From positions 54,440 to 118,439 of the forward strand of contig LJTT01000004.1 of NCBI GenBank assembly GCA_001303585.1: 64,000 nt of DNA. The letters are read 5' to 3'. Origin of the DNA: Betaproteobacteria bacterium SG8_41. GTDB lineage: Bacteria; Pseudomonadota; Gammaproteobacteria; Burkholderiales; SG8-41. Of the stretch, positions 26,969-37,518 are shown piece after piece. The notes under the pieces were generated by a model. It ran no database searches. It was given only the letters and a program-made list of their open reading frames with translations, and was not told where the DNA came from. The position numbers and the translations under genes were made by a program. Numbering within the stretch: position 1 is the stretch's first letter; every line of letters begins with the position of its first letter.

Positions 26969-27743
26969 GAGAATTAACCGGCTTTACTTTGAATAAATTA
27001 AAGAAATTGTTCGTCGTTGCAGCTGCAACCTCAATCGGGTCGCTACCCCGGAGGCGCGCGATTTCGCCGGCAACGTACCGCACCAGGGCGGGTTCGTTGG
27101 TCTTGCCCCGATAAGGGACGGGGGCGAGATACGGCGAATCGGTCTCGATCAGCATCCGATCGAGCGGGACCCGCTGCGCGACCTCCCGCAGGATCTTGGC
27201 GTTCTTGAACGTCACGATACCGGAGAACGATATGTAGAAGCCAAGGTCCATCGCGGCCCGGGCGGTGTCCCAGTCTTCCGTGAAGCAATGCATGACGCCT
27301 CCGACCTCGCCCGCCTTCTCCTCGCGCATGATGCGCAGCGTGTCCGCGGCGGCCTGGCGCGTATGGATGACCAGTGGCTTGCCGCAATTGCGGGCGGCCC
27401 GGATGTGCGTTCGAAATCGCTGCCGCTGCCACTCGCAGTCCTCTTTGATCCGGTAGTAATCCAGCCCGGTCTCCCCGATCGCCACTATCTTCGGGTGGTT
27501 CGCCAAGCTGACGAGTTCCTCATCCTGGAACTCGGGCACGTCGGGATAATCAGGATGAACCCCGACCGAGCCATAGATATGCGCGAAACGCTCGGCAATC
27601 GCCCTGACGCGCGGGAAATCCTGAAGCGTCACGCTGATGCAGAGCGCGTGCGTCACCTGATGCTCGCTCATGGCCGCAACGACCGCGTCCAGTCTGTCCG
27701 CGAGCTCCGGGAAATCGAGATGGCAGTGCGAATCGACGAGCAT
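26955..27743 (-). CDS. TatD-family metal-dependent hydrolase
   Basis: TIM-barrel deoxyribonuclease/hydrolase (YcfH/TatD group). The 262-residue protein starts MLVDSHCHLDFPEL (metal ligands His in HCH), with GETGLDYY, IHTRQA, MHCFTEDW and the C-terminal ETDSPYLAP motif. The ATG at 27743 overlaps the holB stop (TAATG); the longer open frame upstream is not conserved. The holB-tatD order is common in betaproteobacteria. Confidence 0.93.
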   Translation of the reverse strand: MLVDSHCHLDFPELADRLDAVVAAMSEHQVTHALCISVTLQDFPRVRAIAERFAHIYGSVGVHPDYPDVPEFQDEELVSLANHPKIVAIGETGLDYYRIKEDCEWQRQRFRTHIRAARNCGKPLVIHTRQAAADTLRIMREEKAGEVGGVMHCFTEDWDTARAAMDLGFYISFSGIVTFKNAKILREVAQRVPLDRMLIETDSPYLAPVPYRGKTNEPALVRYVAGEIARLRGSDPIEVAAATTNNFFNLFKVKPVNSHATS

Positions 27744-28753
27744 TACACGGGCCGCCCCTGCCGCGCGGCGCGCACCAGGTCGGCGTAGCACAACAGGAGG
27801 TGCTCGAGAAACAGGCGGGGATTGAGCGGGTGATTAACGACCCGTTGCCAGCCCAGCATCTGGCGGTGAAACCGCAATATTTCGACCGGCCCGGCGCGGC
27901 TTGCTACGCGCGCAACCGCGTCCTCAAAGTCGAGGTTGTAACGCGCCCTCCCGTTGCAAGCGCTCAAAACCATGTCGTACGACCACTGCTGCAGCCACTT
28001 AACGGCATCCGCAAGAGCAAACTCGCGCAGCTGTTCCGCCGAGCGCAAGGGATCGAAATCGGCTGATGCAATCGCACCGATGAACGCGGTGCGCTGCTCC
28101 CAATAATCGGCGCTCAAGCGGGCTGCCGACACTGGCGCCCCACCCGCCTGCGCAAGCGCGAGGTCGGGGTTGGAGACACCCTGCTCTGCCAGCCACGCGC
28201 GAGCCGCCTCGCGGTCCGGCAGCGACAGAACCATTTGCCGGCAACGGCTCTTGATCGTGGGCAGAAGTTGATGCCAGCGATGCGAGACGAGCAGAAAATA
28301 GGTGCCGGGCGGCGGCTCCTCAAGGCTTTTCAGCAGCGCATTCGCCGCGCTCGGATTAAGGGCCTCGGCCGGGTGGACCACAATGACCTTGGCGCGGCCG
28401 CGATGGCTCGACAGGTTCACGAACTCCGCGAGCGCCCTCACCTGGTCCACGCCGATCTGAACGCTTGCCTTTTTCTTCTCGGCCCCCTCCTCTTCAGCCG
28501 CTTCAGCCAGGCTTTCCGGCTCCACCAACCGCACATCCGGATGGCTCCGCTGCTCGACCCAGTCGCAGGCGGTGCATTGGCCGCACGCTGTTCCCTGGGG
28601 ACCCGGCTGCTCACACACCAGCGCTTTGGCGAGCGCCTGCGCGAATGCCAGCTTCCCGATGCCCGCCGGGCCGCGCACCAGCAACGCATGCGGCAGGGCC
28701 GCTCCTTCTTTGAGGATGCGGCTGAGCTCAGACCGATGCCATGGCAAACTCAT
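27743..28753 (-). CDS. holB: DNA polymerase III subunit delta prime
   Basis: Clamp-loader subunit that helps place the beta clamp on primed DNA. The 336-residue AAA+ protein has the RGPAGIGKLAFA loop, a four-cysteine zinc module (C-GPQGTACGQCTACDW), and the sensor region SLEEPPPGTYFLLVSH. It lies between tmk and tatD, the usual proteobacterial order, with a four-base overlap-type join to tatD. Confidence 0.95.
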   Translation of the reverse strand: MSLPWHRSELSRILKEGAALPHALLVRGPAGIGKLAFAQALAKALVCEQPGPQGTACGQCTACDWVEQRSHPDVRLVEPESLAEAAEEEGAEKKKASVQIGVDQVRALAEFVNLSSHRGRAKVIVVHPAEALNPSAANALLKSLEEPPPGTYFLLVSHRWHQLLPTIKSRCRQMVLSLPDREAARAWLAEQGVSNPDLALAQAGGAPVSAARLSADYWEQRTAFIGAIASADFDPLRSAEQLREFALADAVKWLQQWSYDMVLSACNGRARYNLDFEDAVARVASRAGPVEILRFHRQMLGWQRVVNHPLNPRLFLEHLLLCYADLVRAARQGRPV

Positions 28754-28777
28754 ACTTGGAAAGGGAACGCTAATAAA

Positions 28778-29398
28778 TCATTTAGACCAAGTAATTGAGA
28801 CTATTTCCTCGAGTTCTTTATGAATAACGACCAAAGGCCTGTTCGCATCGATCACGTGCACCCGGAGGGGCGCCTGTTGCGCACGTGCCAGGTAGGCCTG
28901 CCGTGCCCTCTCGTAGAACCCGGCCCGCTCGCGCTCGAAGCGGTCGGGACTCTTACCGCGGGCTGCGCGCGCAAGGCCGACATCGGGGGCAACATCGAAG
29001 AGCAGCGTCTGGTCGGGCTGCAAGCCGTCCTGCGCCCATTGTTCGAGCTGCGCGATCTTCGACCAGGACACCCCGCTCCCCCCCGATTGATAAGCGTAGG
29101 TCGCATCGGTGAAGCGATCGCATAGAACCCAGGCGCCGCTCGCCAAGGCCGGCTCGATCACTTTGTCGATGTGCTCGCGCCGGGCGGCGAATACCAGCAG
29201 CGTCTCGGTCTCGGGATGCAGCGTCGCTTTGCCATGCAGTAACAGCTCGCGCAGACTCTCACCGAGCGCGGTGCCGCCCGGTTCGCGCGTCACGGTGACG
29301 CGAATTCCACGCTCGCGCAGAAAGCCGGCGAGCCACTCCAGGTGCGTGCTCTTGCCGGCTCCGTCAATGCCCTCGAGTGTAATGAAGCGGCCCCGCAT
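28778..29398 (-). CDS. tmk: Thymidylate kinase
   Basis: Phosphorylates dTMP to dTDP. The 206-residue protein has the P-loop [12 protein letters not shown] at residues 8-19, the DR(F/Y) motif in [14 protein letters not shown], and the lid region near [13 protein letters not shown]. It overlaps the mltG stop by one base and precedes holB. Confidence 0.96.
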   Translation of the reverse strand: MRGRFITLEGIDGAGKSTHLEWLAGFLRERGIRVTVTREPGGTALGESLRELLLHGKATLHPETETLLVFAARREHIDKVIEPALASGAWVLCDRFTDATYAYQSGGSGVSWSKIAQLEQWAQDGLQPDQTLLFDVAPDVGLARAARGKSPDRFERERAGFYERARQAYLARAQQAPLRVHVIDANRPLVVIHKELEEIVSITWSK

Positions 29399-30405
29399 CA
29401 GCGTCTTCCCGAACGCTGGTATTTTGTCACCGCGCGGTCGTGCTCGGTCAATGTCCGCGAAAAGTGCGATGATCCGTCGCCTCGCGAGACGAAATAGAGC
29501 ACGTCGCTCTGGGGCGGGTCCATCACCGCCGCGAGCGAAGCAAGCCCGGGCATGGCAATGGGCGTCGGCGGAAGGCCGCCGCGGGTGTACGTGTTATAGG
29601 GCGTGTCCGCCAGCAGATCACGTTTGCGGAGATTGCCGTCGAACGCCTCGCCCAGCCCATAGATGACAGTCGGGTCGGCCTGCAGCAACATGCCTTTGCG
29701 CAACCGGTTGACGAACACCGCCGCAACCAGCGGGCGGTCGTCGCTTCGTCCCGTCTCCTTTTCCACGATCGAGGCAACAATTAGCGCATCATACGGGGTC
29801 GCAAAGGGCAGATCGGACGCGCGACGCTCCCACTGGGTGCCAAGGTGGTGCCGCATCAGCTGATGAGCTCGCTGTAGGATCGCGACATCGGCGGTACCCT
29901 CGCTGAAGTAGTAGGTGTCCGGAAAGAACCAACCCTCGGCTGAGCTCTCGGTGATCGACAGCTGCTCCAGGATCTGCGCCTCCTGCAACGCCGTCGTTTC
30001 GTGGCGCACTTTGGGGTGCTCGTCGAGCAACCTGCGCATTTGCCTGAACGTCACACCCTCCGTGAACGTGATCGCCATGAGGGTGACATCGCCGCGGGTG
30101 ATCTTCTGCAGCAATGTGTAAGGCGTGAGGCCCTGCTCGAATTCGTAACTGCCCGCCTTGATCCTGCCCGCACGGCCCAGAATGCGGCCCAGCAGAACGA
30201 ACACGGCCGGATGGCGGAGCACGCCCGCATCAGCCATCTGTCGCGCCGCGCTCTTCAGGCTGCTGCCGGACTTGAGGCTGAACTGCACGGGGACCGCACC
30301 GATTGAAAGCGGAGCTCTTGCGTAGTAGAGCAGCGCGCCCGCGGCAACTACGCCGCCGAGAACAACCGCGCCGAGCGCCAAAGCCAGAAGCTTCCTAATC
30401 GTCAT
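29398..30405 (-). CDS. mltG: Endolytic murein transglycosylase
   Basis: Inner-membrane lytic transglycosylase that cuts nascent glycan strands and influences chain length. The 335-residue protein has one N-terminal membrane helix ([23 protein letters not shown]), a LysM-like subdomain, and the YceG catalytic region with Glu in [11 protein letters not shown] and the conserved [14 protein letters not shown]. It overlaps pabC by 11 bases; the pabC-mltG-tmk-holB order is standard. Confidence 0.95.
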   Translation of the reverse strand: MTIRKLLALALGAVVLGGVVAAGALLYYARAPLSIGAVPVQFSLKSGSSLKSAARQMADAGVLRHPAVFVLLGRILGRAGRIKAGSYEFEQGLTPYTLLQKITRGDVTLMAITFTEGVTFRQMRRLLDEHPKVRHETTALQEAQILEQLSITESSAEGWFFPDTYYFSEGTADVAILQRAHQLMRHHLGTQWERRASDLPFATPYDALIVASIVEKETGRSDDRPLVAAVFVNRLRKGMLLQADPTVIYGLGEAFDGNLRKRDLLADTPYNTYTRGGLPPTPIAMPGLASLAAVMDPPQSDVLYFVSRGDGSSHFSRTLTEHDRAVTKYQRSGRR

Positions 30406-31207
30406 CTTGTTCGAGCCACGCCCGCACCCGCGTCATCCCGGGCCCGGGCGTCAATGTTCGTCCCTCGATATCTTTCACAGCCCATGCGCCGATCACGCTG
30501 TTCACCAGAATCAGCTCCCGCGCCCTCAGCACCCGTTCGAGGCTCACCGGTTCGACGCGGCAGCTTACTCCTTGCTGCGCCGCAGCTGCCAAAATGCGCT
30601 CACGCGTTACCCCCGCCACGCCGCACTTCGATAGATCCGGCGTCACCATGCCGATTTCATCCAGCACGAACAGATTGGTCATCGTGCCGCCGATCACGTT
30701 CCCCTCCGGATCGAGCATCAGGCCTTCGGCCACTGCGGGGTCGCTCCACTCCGAGCGCGCGAGAACGTTCTCCAGGCGATTGAGGTGCTTCACGCCCGCC
30801 AGCCTGGGCTGAGCCGCGAGCCGGGTGCTGCACAGACGGACGCGCACCCCCGCGCGGGCAAACTCTTCCGGATATTGCAGGGGAGGACTGGTCAACAAAA
30901 CGCGGGTCGCCACAGTAGGTTGTGGCGGCGCGTAGCCGCGTTCGCCGCTGCCGCGGGTCACGATAACCTTGGCGATGCACTCTGCTTCTGCAGCCGATAA
31001 TCGGTTCAGCTCGTCTACGAGCACGGCTTCCGGGGGGCACGGTAAGGCAAGCGCCGCGCAGTCCCCGGCCAGTTTACGGAAATGGAAACGCCAGTTCCGC
31101 GCTCGGCCGCCGGTTACGGGAAACGTGCGGAACACCCCGTCGCCATAAGCAAGCCCGCGGTCGGTAACGGCAAGCAGGTCCGTTACCGCGCCGTTGACGA
31201 GAATCAT
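30395..31207 (-). CDS. pabC: Aminodeoxychorismate lyase
   Basis: PLP enzyme releasing pyruvate from 4-amino-4-deoxychorismate to give p-aminobenzoate for folate. The 270-residue class IV aminotransferase-fold protein contains the likely PLP lysine in LAGVKHLNRLENVLAR, and the segments DRGLAYGDGVFRTF and GGTMTNLFV typical of PabC. It lies 27 bases after fabF. Confidence 0.93.
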   Translation of the reverse strand: MILVNGAVTDLLAVTDRGLAYGDGVFRTFPVTGGRARNWRFHFRKLAGDCAALALPCPPEAVLVDELNRLSAAEAECIAKVIVTRGSGERGYAPPQPTVATRVLLTSPPLQYPEEFARAGVRVRLCSTRLAAQPRLAGVKHLNRLENVLARSEWSDPAVAEGLMLDPEGNVIGGTMTNLFVLDEIGMVTPDLSKCGVAGVTRERILAAAAQQGVSCRVEPVSLERVLRARELILVNSVIGAWAVKDIEGRTLTPGPGMTRVRAWLEQDDD

Positions 31208-31234
31208 TGGCTGATTGGGCCGCCGGACGCGGCG

Positions 31235-32473
31235 TCAGATCTTCCGGAACACCAGGCTGCCGTTGGTGCCGCCGAACCCGAACGAGTTGGACAATGCGAC
31301 GTCTATCTTCATCTCGCGCGCCGTGTTCGGGACGAAATCGAGGTCGCACTGCGGATCCTGGTTGAACAGGTTGATGGTTGGCGGCGCGACTTGGTCGCGC
31401 AACGCCAGCACCGAAAAGATGGATTCAATGCCGCCGGCGGCGCCGAGAAGGTGCCCGGTCATCGACTTGGTTGAGCTGATGGCGACCTTTTTCGCATGGT
31501 TGCCAAAGCAGTTCTTGATCGCAATCGTCTCTGCCACGTCGCCGAGCGGCGTCGAAGTGCCATGCGCGTTGATGTAATCAACCTGGTCGAGATTGATGCC
31601 GGCGTTCCTGACCGCATTCGCCATGCACCGCACCGCCCCGGCACCGTCTTCGCATGGCGCTGTTATATGATTCGCGTCCGCGCTGACGCCGTAGCCTGCC
31701 AGTTCGCAGTAGACCCGCGCCCCGCGTGCTTTGGCGTGCTCGTATTCCTCCAGCATTAAAACGCCGGCGCCTTCTCCCAGGACGAACCCGTCGCGATCCC
31801 TGTCCCAGGGCCGGCTCGCCGTTGCCGGATCGTCGTTGCGGGAGGACAAAGCGCGCGCGGCGCAAAATCCGCCGACACCCAGCGCGCAAATGCAAGCCTC
31901 AGACCCGCCCGCGACCATCACGTCTGCTTCACCGTACTCGATGTGACGGGCAGCCTCGCCAATCGAGTGATTGGCGGTCGTGCAGGCCGTGACGAGTGCA
32001 AGGTTAGGACCTTGCAGACCGTACATGATGGAAAACTGCCCCGAGATGAGATTGATGATCGATCCCGGAACGAAGAAGGGAGAGATTTTCCGGGGCCCGC
32101 CGGCCAGCAGCGCGTTATGCGTCTCCTCGATCATCGGCAAGCCGCCGATTCCCGACCCGATGCAGACTCCGACCATTTCCCGATTGACACGGTCAAGGTC
32201 GAGGCCCGAATCCTTCAACGCCTCCACCGCGGCGGCGAGGCCGTAATGGATGAACGCGTCGAAGCGACGGACTTCCTTGGCTGATATGTATCGGGCCGGG
32301 TCGAAGCCCTTCACCTCACCGGCAATGTGCGAAGCGTAGGAGGAAGCGTCGAAACGGGTGATACGGGCGATTCCGGATTTCCCGGCAACAATGTTCGACC
32401 AGGCTCCGGCAACCCCGTTTCCGACCGGTGAGACAATGCCGAGCCCGGTAACGACGACTCTGCGTCTGGACAA
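31235..32473 (-). CDS. fabF: 3-oxoacyl-[ACP] synthase II
   Basis: Elongating condensing enzyme of fatty-acid synthesis. The 412-residue protein has the catalytic triad of KAS II: Cys in [12 protein letters not shown] (near residue 165), His in [11 protein letters not shown] and His in [12 protein letters not shown]. The glycine-rich [12 protein letters not shown] closes the protein. It follows acpP by 23 bases, the usual acpP-fabF pair. Confidence 0.97.
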   Translation of the reverse strand: MSRRRVVVTGLGIVSPVGNGVAGAWSNIVAGKSGIARITRFDASSYASHIAGEVKGFDPARYISAKEVRRFDAFIHYGLAAAVEALKDSGLDLDRVNREMVGVCIGSGIGGLPMIEETHNALLAGGPRKISPFFVPGSIINLISGQFSIMYGLQGPNLALVTACTTANHSIGEAARHIEYGEADVMVAGGSEACICALGVGGFCAARALSSRNDDPATASRPWDRDRDGFVLGEGAGVLMLEEYEHAKARGARVYCELAGYGVSADANHITAPCEDGAGAVRCMANAVRNAGINLDQVDYINAHGTSTPLGDVAETIAIKNCFGNHAKKVAISSTKSMTGHLLGAAGGIESIFSVLALRDQVAPPTINLFNQDPQCDLDFVPNTAREMKIDVALSNSFGFGGTNGSLVFRKI

Positions 32474-32496
32474 TTTGGCTCCGGAGCTAAGCGGGC

Positions 32497-32736
32497 TTAG
32501 CCCTTGGAATGGGCCTTGATGTAATCGACCGCCTGCTGAACGGTTGCAATCTTTTCCGCTTCCTCGTCCGGAATCTCGGTCTCGAACTCCTCCTCGAGTG
32601 CCATTACGAGCTCCACAGTGTCGAGGGAGTCCGCACCGAGATCATTCACGAACGAGGACTCGTTCTTGACATCCGCCTCGTTGACACCCAACTGCTCGGC
32701 AACAATTTTCTTAACGCGTTGCTCGATATTTTCCAT
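32497..32736 (-). CDS. acpP: Acyl carrier protein
   Basis: Carries growing acyl chains on 4'-phosphopantetheine. The 79-residue acidic protein has the attachment site in [19 protein letters not shown] (Ser39). A clear ribosome site precedes the start. The 248 bases between fabG and acpP hold no other gene and probably an extra promoter, as expected for this very abundant protein. Confidence 0.98.
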   Translation of the reverse strand: MENIEQRVKKIVAEQLGVNEADVKNESSFVNDLGADSLDTVELVMALEEEFETEIPDEEAEKIATVQQAVDYIKAHSKG

Positions 32737-32984
32737 TCACATCCCCTTTCCTCGGATCTGTCGCATTCTGAATATTGGACCAAAATCCGCGTCGTGGCGC
32801 GCGCGTTTCTGGCGTGGGAATTCTGGGCCGGTATTCTACCAGATTAAACTGCTCTAAAAAGCGCTTTGAATTCAATGGGAGGAGCACTATTCGCCTTCCC
32901 GGATGGCCGCACCCGCGCGCCTTGCGAGACATTGCGGTGTCGCCCAAGTCCACGCTGCCGGAGAGCAGTGGCGATAAGGCACGG

Positions 32985-33731
32985 CTACTCCATGTGCATG
33001 CCACCGTTGACATGCAACGTGCTGCCCGTGATGTACGCGGCGCCCGGCGACGCAAGGAAAAGCACGGCAGCCGCGATGTCCGCCGGCTCGCCGAGACGCC
33101 CCAGAGGTATTTGCTTTATCAGCGCATCGCGCTGCGCTCCTGGCAGCGCACGCGTCATGTCCGTGTCGATGAATCCCGGGGCAATGCAATTGACCGTGAC
33201 GTTGCGGCTGCCCACTTCACGGGCAAGCGACTTGGAAAATCCGATGATGCCGGCTTTGGCCGCAGCATAATTGGTTTGCCCCGGATTGCCGGTGACGCCA
33301 ACAACCGAGGTAATGTTGATGATCCGGCCGAAGCGCCCCTTGATCATCGCACGCAGAACCAGCTTCGATAGGCGATAGACCGACTTCAGATCGGTCGCCA
33401 TGATCTCGTCCCATTCCTCGTCCTTCATGCGCAGAAGCAGGTTGTCGCGGGTGACCCCGGCGTTGTTCACGAGAATGGCGATATCGCCGAACCGCTGTTG
33501 CGCCTGCTCCATCGCAGATTCGACGCTGGCTGCATCGCCGACGTCCATGCGAATGCCCGCACCCGCGACGCCAGCAGCCGTCAATTCGCGCGAGATACCC
33601 TCGGCCCCGCCAGCAGAAGTCGAAGTCCCGATCACTGCGGCGCCCTGACGACCGAGCTCCAGCGCGATTGCCTTGCCGATCCCGCGCGAGGCACCCGTAA
33701 CCAGCGCAACCTTTCCGGCAAGAAAACTCAT
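32985..33731 (-). CDS. fabG: 3-oxoacyl-[ACP] reductase
   Basis: NADPH-dependent reduction in fatty-acid elongation. The 248-residue short-chain dehydrogenase has the TGASRGIGKAIA dinucleotide loop, NNAG, catalytic Ser (NITSVVG) and the YxxxK pair in YAAAKAGIIG. It overlaps fabD by four bases. Confidence 0.97.
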   Translation of the reverse strand: MSFLAGKVALVTGASRGIGKAIALELGRQGAAVIGTSTSAGGAEGISRELTAAGVAGAGIRMDVGDAASVESAMEQAQQRFGDIAILVNNAGVTRDNLLLRMKDEEWDEIMATDLKSVYRLSKLVLRAMIKGRFGRIINITSVVGVTGNPGQTNYAAAKAGIIGFSKSLAREVGSRNVTVNCIAPGFIDTDMTRALPGAQRDALIKQIPLGRLGEPADIAAAVLFLASPGAAYITGSTLHVNGGMHME

Positions 33732-34657
33732 TTGAGGGCCTGCAAAGCCTCATCCAACGAGTCGGGATCGCTGATCGCGTAGGTTTGAAGCGTGCCATCG
33801 ATGCGGCGTGCCAGGCCGGCGAGCACCTTCCCCGGCCCACACTCGGCCATGTGACCCACGCCGGCGGACGCGATGTGACGGATCACTTCGACCCAGCGCA
33901 CGGGGCTGCTGGCCTGGCGCGCGAGCGCGTCTTTGATGCGCTGCGGCTCGTTCTCGATCTTCACGTCGACGTTGTTGACGACTCCAAAGCGCGGCGCGCC
34001 GAAATTGACTCGGCCCAGGTAGTCGGCCAGACGCTCGCCCGCAGGACGGAGCAGCGACGAATGAAACGGCGCGCTGACTGGCAGCATGACAGCGCGTTTT
34101 GCGCCCTTGGCCTTCGCTACCGCCGCACCGCGCTCCACTGCGGGCCTGTTTCCGGCAATCACGACCTGGCTCGGCGCGTTGAAATTGACAGGCTCGACTG
34201 TCTCACCCTGCGCCGCTTCTGCGCACGCTGCCCGTACTCCATCGTCGTCGAGCCCCAGAATCGCGGCCATTGCGCCCTCGCCCACTGGCACGGCCTCCTG
34301 CATCGCCTGGGCACGGAAGCGAACAAGTGGCAAGGCATCGACAAACGAGACCACGCCTGCCGCAACGAGGGCGGTGTATTCGCCAAGGCTGTGTCCGGCG
34401 ACAAGGCTGGGCTCGGCGCCTCCCGCTTCGCGCCAGGCCCGGTATACCGCGTAGCCGGCAGTCAGCATGACGGGCTGCGTATTCACAGTCGTGTTGAGGT
34501 CCGACTCGGGGCCTTCGGCCACCAGCTTCCAAAGGTCCTGCTTCAGAGCCTCCGAGGCCTCGGCAAACACATCGCGTACCGGTTTCGAGTCCGCGAAAGC
34601 CTGCATCATTCCTACCGATTGGGACCCCTGTCCCGGAAAAAGGAGTGCGAATTTCAT
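33728..34657 (-). CDS. fabD: Malonyl-CoA-ACP transacylase
   Basis: Loads malonyl units on ACP. The 309-residue protein begins MKFALLFPGQGSQSVGM and has the nucleophile motif GHSLGEYTALVAAG (Ser near residue 92) with the catalytic His in VSAPFHSSLL. The open frame extends upstream into fabH, but the conserved start is 34657, directly after the fabH stop. Confidence 0.97.
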   Translation of the reverse strand: MKFALLFPGQGSQSVGMMQAFADSKPVRDVFAEASEALKQDLWKLVAEGPESDLNTTVNTQPVMLTAGYAVYRAWREAGGAEPSLVAGHSLGEYTALVAAGVVSFVDALPLVRFRAQAMQEAVPVGEGAMAAILGLDDDGVRAACAEAAQGETVEPVNFNAPSQVVIAGNRPAVERGAAVAKAKGAKRAVMLPVSAPFHSSLLRPAGERLADYLGRVNFGAPRFGVVNNVDVKIENEPQRIKDALARQASSPVRWVEVIRHIASAGVGHMAECGPGKVLAGLARRIDGTLQTYAISDPDSLDEALQALK

Positions 34658-34661
34658 GCGG

Positions 34662-35627
34662 TCACCAGCGCACCAATACGGCGCCCCAGGTAAAACCACC
34701 GCCCACGCCCTCCAGCAGCACGTGCTGGCCGGCGCGAATCCGTCCGTCCCGCACCGCTTCGTCCAGCGCAAGCGGAATCGAGGCAGCCGATGTATTGGCG
34801 TGACGATCCACGGTTGCCACTACTTTTTCCATGCTTATCCCCAATTTTCTCGCAGTTGCTTGAATGATGCGGATGTTCGCCTGGTGCGGGATCAGCCAGT
34901 CGATCTCCGACTTTTCAATGTGATTCGCCGTCAGGGCTTCCTTCGCAACCTCGTCGAGCACCTTCACGGCAAACTTGAATACGGACTGACCGTCCATCTG
35001 CACGAACGGACGGCCTGATACCTTCCCGCCCGATACTGTTCCCGGCACGGACAGCATGTCGACGTGCGCGCCGTCCGCATGGAGGTGGCTCGAGATGATT
35101 CCGGGCTTATTGCTTCTTTGCAGCACAACCGCACCGGCACCATCGCCGAAGAGCACGCATGTCGCCCGATCGTTCCAGTCGAGAATACGCGAATAGATCT
35201 CGGCGCCGACGACAAGCGCATTGCGGTATTGTCCTGAACGGATGAACTGATCGGCGGTCGCAAGCCCGTAGACGAAGCCGCTGCAAACCGCCTGCATGTC
35301 AAATGCCGGACAGTTCCTCGCACCGAGCTTGGCCTGGAGAATGCACGCGGTGCTGGGAAACACCATGTCGGGCGTGGTCGTCGCGACCACCACCAGATCG
35401 AGGTCGGCAGCATCAATTCCGGCCGTCGCAAGCGCGGTGCGTGAGGCTGCGAGCGCAAGATCGCTCGTCTGTTCCTCGTCCGCCGCGATATGACGCTGTC
35501 GAATTCCGGTGCGCGCGTAGATCCACTCGTCGGACGTGTCCACCATCCGCTCGAGATCCTTGTTCGTGAGGATTTTGGCAGGCAGGTACGCACCGGTCCC
35601 GACGATTCTGGAGTAACTGCCGCTCAT
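34662..35627 (-). CDS. fabH: 3-oxoacyl-[ACP] synthase III
   Basis: Starts fatty-acid synthesis by condensing acetyl-CoA with malonyl-ACP. The 321-residue protein has the Cys-His-Asn triad: [11 protein letters not shown] (Cys near 112), HQANIRII, and [12 protein letters not shown]. It overlaps plsX by four bases. Confidence 0.97.
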   Translation of the reverse strand: MSGSYSRIVGTGAYLPAKILTNKDLERMVDTSDEWIYARTGIRQRHIAADEEQTSDLALAASRTALATAGIDAADLDLVVVATTTPDMVFPSTACILQAKLGARNCPAFDMQAVCSGFVYGLATADQFIRSGQYRNALVVGAEIYSRILDWNDRATCVLFGDGAGAVVLQRSNKPGIISSHLHADGAHVDMLSVPGTVSGGKVSGRPFVQMDGQSVFKFAVKVLDEVAKEALTANHIEKSEIDWLIPHQANIRIIQATARKLGISMEKVVATVDRHANTSAASIPLALDEAVRDGRIRAGQHVLLEGVGGGFTWGAVLVRW

Positions 35628-36640
35628 GCCGCGCTCTTGTGCATCGCAGCCATACGCTCGGCGATGTGGGCCAGAACGCCTCCGCGGGCCTCGGCAACAG
35701 CACGATCAATCGCGTGTTCGAAGGCGAATATGTCGGCTGACCCGTGGCTCTTGATCACGATCCCCCGCAGCCCGAGCAGGGTCGCCCCGTTGTAGCGTCT
35801 GTGATCGACACGCCGTTTGAACGCATTGATCACGGGCAATGCCACGAGCCCCGCCAGCCGGCTCAGCCAGCCGCGGTTGAACTCTTCCCTGAGGTAGGTT
35901 GCCAGCATCTGCGCGAGGCCCTCCGAGGTCTTCAACGCGACATTCCCGACGAACCCGTCGCAGACCACGACGTCGGTCGATCCCTTGTAGATGTCGTCGC
36001 CCTCCACGTAGCCGTGGAAGTTGAGACCGCTTGCACGCATCAGCTCAGCCGCGCGCTTGACCAGATCGTTGCCCTTAATGTCTTCGGCGCCGATATTGAG
36101 CAGCCCGATCGTCGGTCGCTCCTTGCCCTCGACCGAACTGACGAGCTCCGAGCACATGATGCCGAACTGCAAAAGATGCTCTGGTGCGCAATCAACGTTG
36201 GCGCCGAGATCGAGAACGTAGGTATGCCCTTTGAGCGTCGGGAGGATAGCGGCAATTGCCGGCCGGTCGATTCCAGCCAGCATCTTCAATACAAATCTCG
36301 AGATCGCCATTAACGCGCCCGTATTGCCGGCGCTGACGCAGGCCGATGCCAGGCCCTCTTCGACGAGGTTCGCCGCCACGCGCATCGACGAGTCCTTCTT
36401 GCCGCGCAGTGCGGCGGCCGGCGCCTCGTCCATGCCAACGACCTCGCCCGCGTGGGCGACCGTGAGGCGGCCGTCGGGACTCACGCCGAGGCGCGCCAGC
36501 TCCTGCTCCACCGCATCGCTCTTTCCGACGAGGATTACCGAAAGCGCTGGGTCGCGGCGCACGACGTTCACGGCCGCCGGCACGGTGACGCGAACACCGT
36601 GATCGCCGCCCATGCAATCGACGGCCACCGTCACTTCCAT
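35624..36640 (-). CDS. plsX: Phosphate acyltransferase PlsX
   Basis: Forms acyl-phosphate from acyl-ACP for phospholipid synthesis. The 338-residue protein begins [20 protein letters not shown], the family hallmark, and contains [12 protein letters not shown] and [17 protein letters not shown]. Start at 36640 behind GGAG; a longer open frame upstream is not conserved. Confidence 0.97.
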   Translation of the reverse strand: MEVTVAVDCMGGDHGVRVTVPAAVNVVRRDPALSVILVGKSDAVEQELARLGVSPDGRLTVAHAGEVVGMDEAPAAALRGKKDSSMRVAANLVEEGLASACVSAGNTGALMAISRFVLKMLAGIDRPAIAAILPTLKGHTYVLDLGANVDCAPEHLLQFGIMCSELVSSVEGKERPTIGLLNIGAEDIKGNDLVKRAAELMRASGLNFHGYVEGDDIYKGSTDVVVCDGFVGNVALKTSEGLAQMLATYLREEFNRGWLSRLAGLVALPVINAFKRRVDHRRYNGATLLGLRGIVIKSHGSADIFAFEHAIDRAVAEARGGVLAHIAERMAAMHKSAA

Positions 36641-36724
36641 CAGCAGTTCTCCGCCTCGGCGCCCGCGAGCACTACCGTGCAGCACGCCGGCCTGGATCGC
36701 ATTGGCTGGACCGGGGGACGACGT

Positions 36725-36904
36725 CTAATCGCCCTTGGTCTTGATGACCTTCTTGCCCCGATAGTAGCCGTTTGGACTGATGTGATGACGCAGATGAACC
36801 TCGCCTGTGGTTGGCTCAACCGCCAACGCGGGGGTCGACAGGCCGTCGTGCGAGCGATGCATGCCTCGCTTCGACGGTGACTTCTTGTTTTGCTGAACTG
36901 CCAT
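36725..36904 (-). CDS. rpmF: 50S ribosomal protein L32
   Basis: 59-residue protein starting [20 protein letters not shown] and ending KKVIKTKGD, plainly L32 (the cysteine-free type). It lies between yceD and plsX, the usual yceD-rpmF-plsX-fab order, with 22 bases to yceD. Confidence 0.97.
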   Translation of the reverse strand: MAVQQNKKSPSKRGMHRSHDGLSTPALAVEPTTGEVHLRHHISPNGYYRGKKVIKTKGD

Positions 36905-36926
36905 GACGTGACTCCTTGTGATTCAA

Positions 36927-37427
36927 TCAATGATCATCTCGTTTTAGCGCGGCCAGTTTCGCAAATGGCGATGCCCCGCCATCGTCCCGATCCCTGGCAC
37001 CGCCCTGCTCGCATTGCCCCTCCGCATGCCGCGGCGCATACGGCAGGCTGAGGATGATTTCGTCCTCGACGAGCGCCATCAAATCCAGCTCGGGACTCGC
37101 CACAATCCAATCCGCCTCCATGTCGTCGAACGCCCCCGAATCAGCCTCGGCCTGGCTTGCCAGCAGCAGACTATTGCTGAGCCGCAGCGGAAAATCGAGC
37201 CGTCCCAGACAGCGCTGACACTCGAGATGCAGTTCGCCGGCAACATCGACTCTCAGAATCGGCCTGCGTTGAGCGTCCTTGCCACCCCGCACGACAACAT
37301 CCACCCGCCCCAGCGCATCGTGCAAGCTGTCCCGCAAACGCGCCAGATCCGGCACCGGCACATTGCCTTCGAGAGTTTGTTCCGTCCGCGCAAACTCCAG
37401 ACTATCGATGACAGCCCGTGCGAACAT
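36927..37427 (-). CDS. yceD: YceD/DUF177 protein
   Basis: 166-residue DUF177 protein with the cysteine pair in LHLECQRCLGRLDFPL (CxxC) and the acidic segment LMALVEDEIILSLPYAP. Relatives are linked with 23S rRNA accumulation in plants and bacteria. First gene of the - strand fatty-acid run; a 91-base gap separates it from the divergent maf gene and should hold both promoters. Confidence 0.93.
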   Translation of the reverse strand: MFARAVIDSLEFARTEQTLEGNVPVPDLARLRDSLHDALGRVDVVVRGGKDAQRRPILRVDVAGELHLECQRCLGRLDFPLRLSNSLLLASQAEADSGAFDDMEADWIVASPELDLMALVEDEIILSLPYAPRHAEGQCEQGGARDRDDGGASPFAKLAALKRDDH

Positions 37428-37518
37428 AAGCGGCGCATGATAGTATTTTTGCGCTGTTCTGTCAAAGAGAATTCACCGAAAACCCCAGATTTGGCAGAGA
37501 CTTAGAGCGCCCCAATTC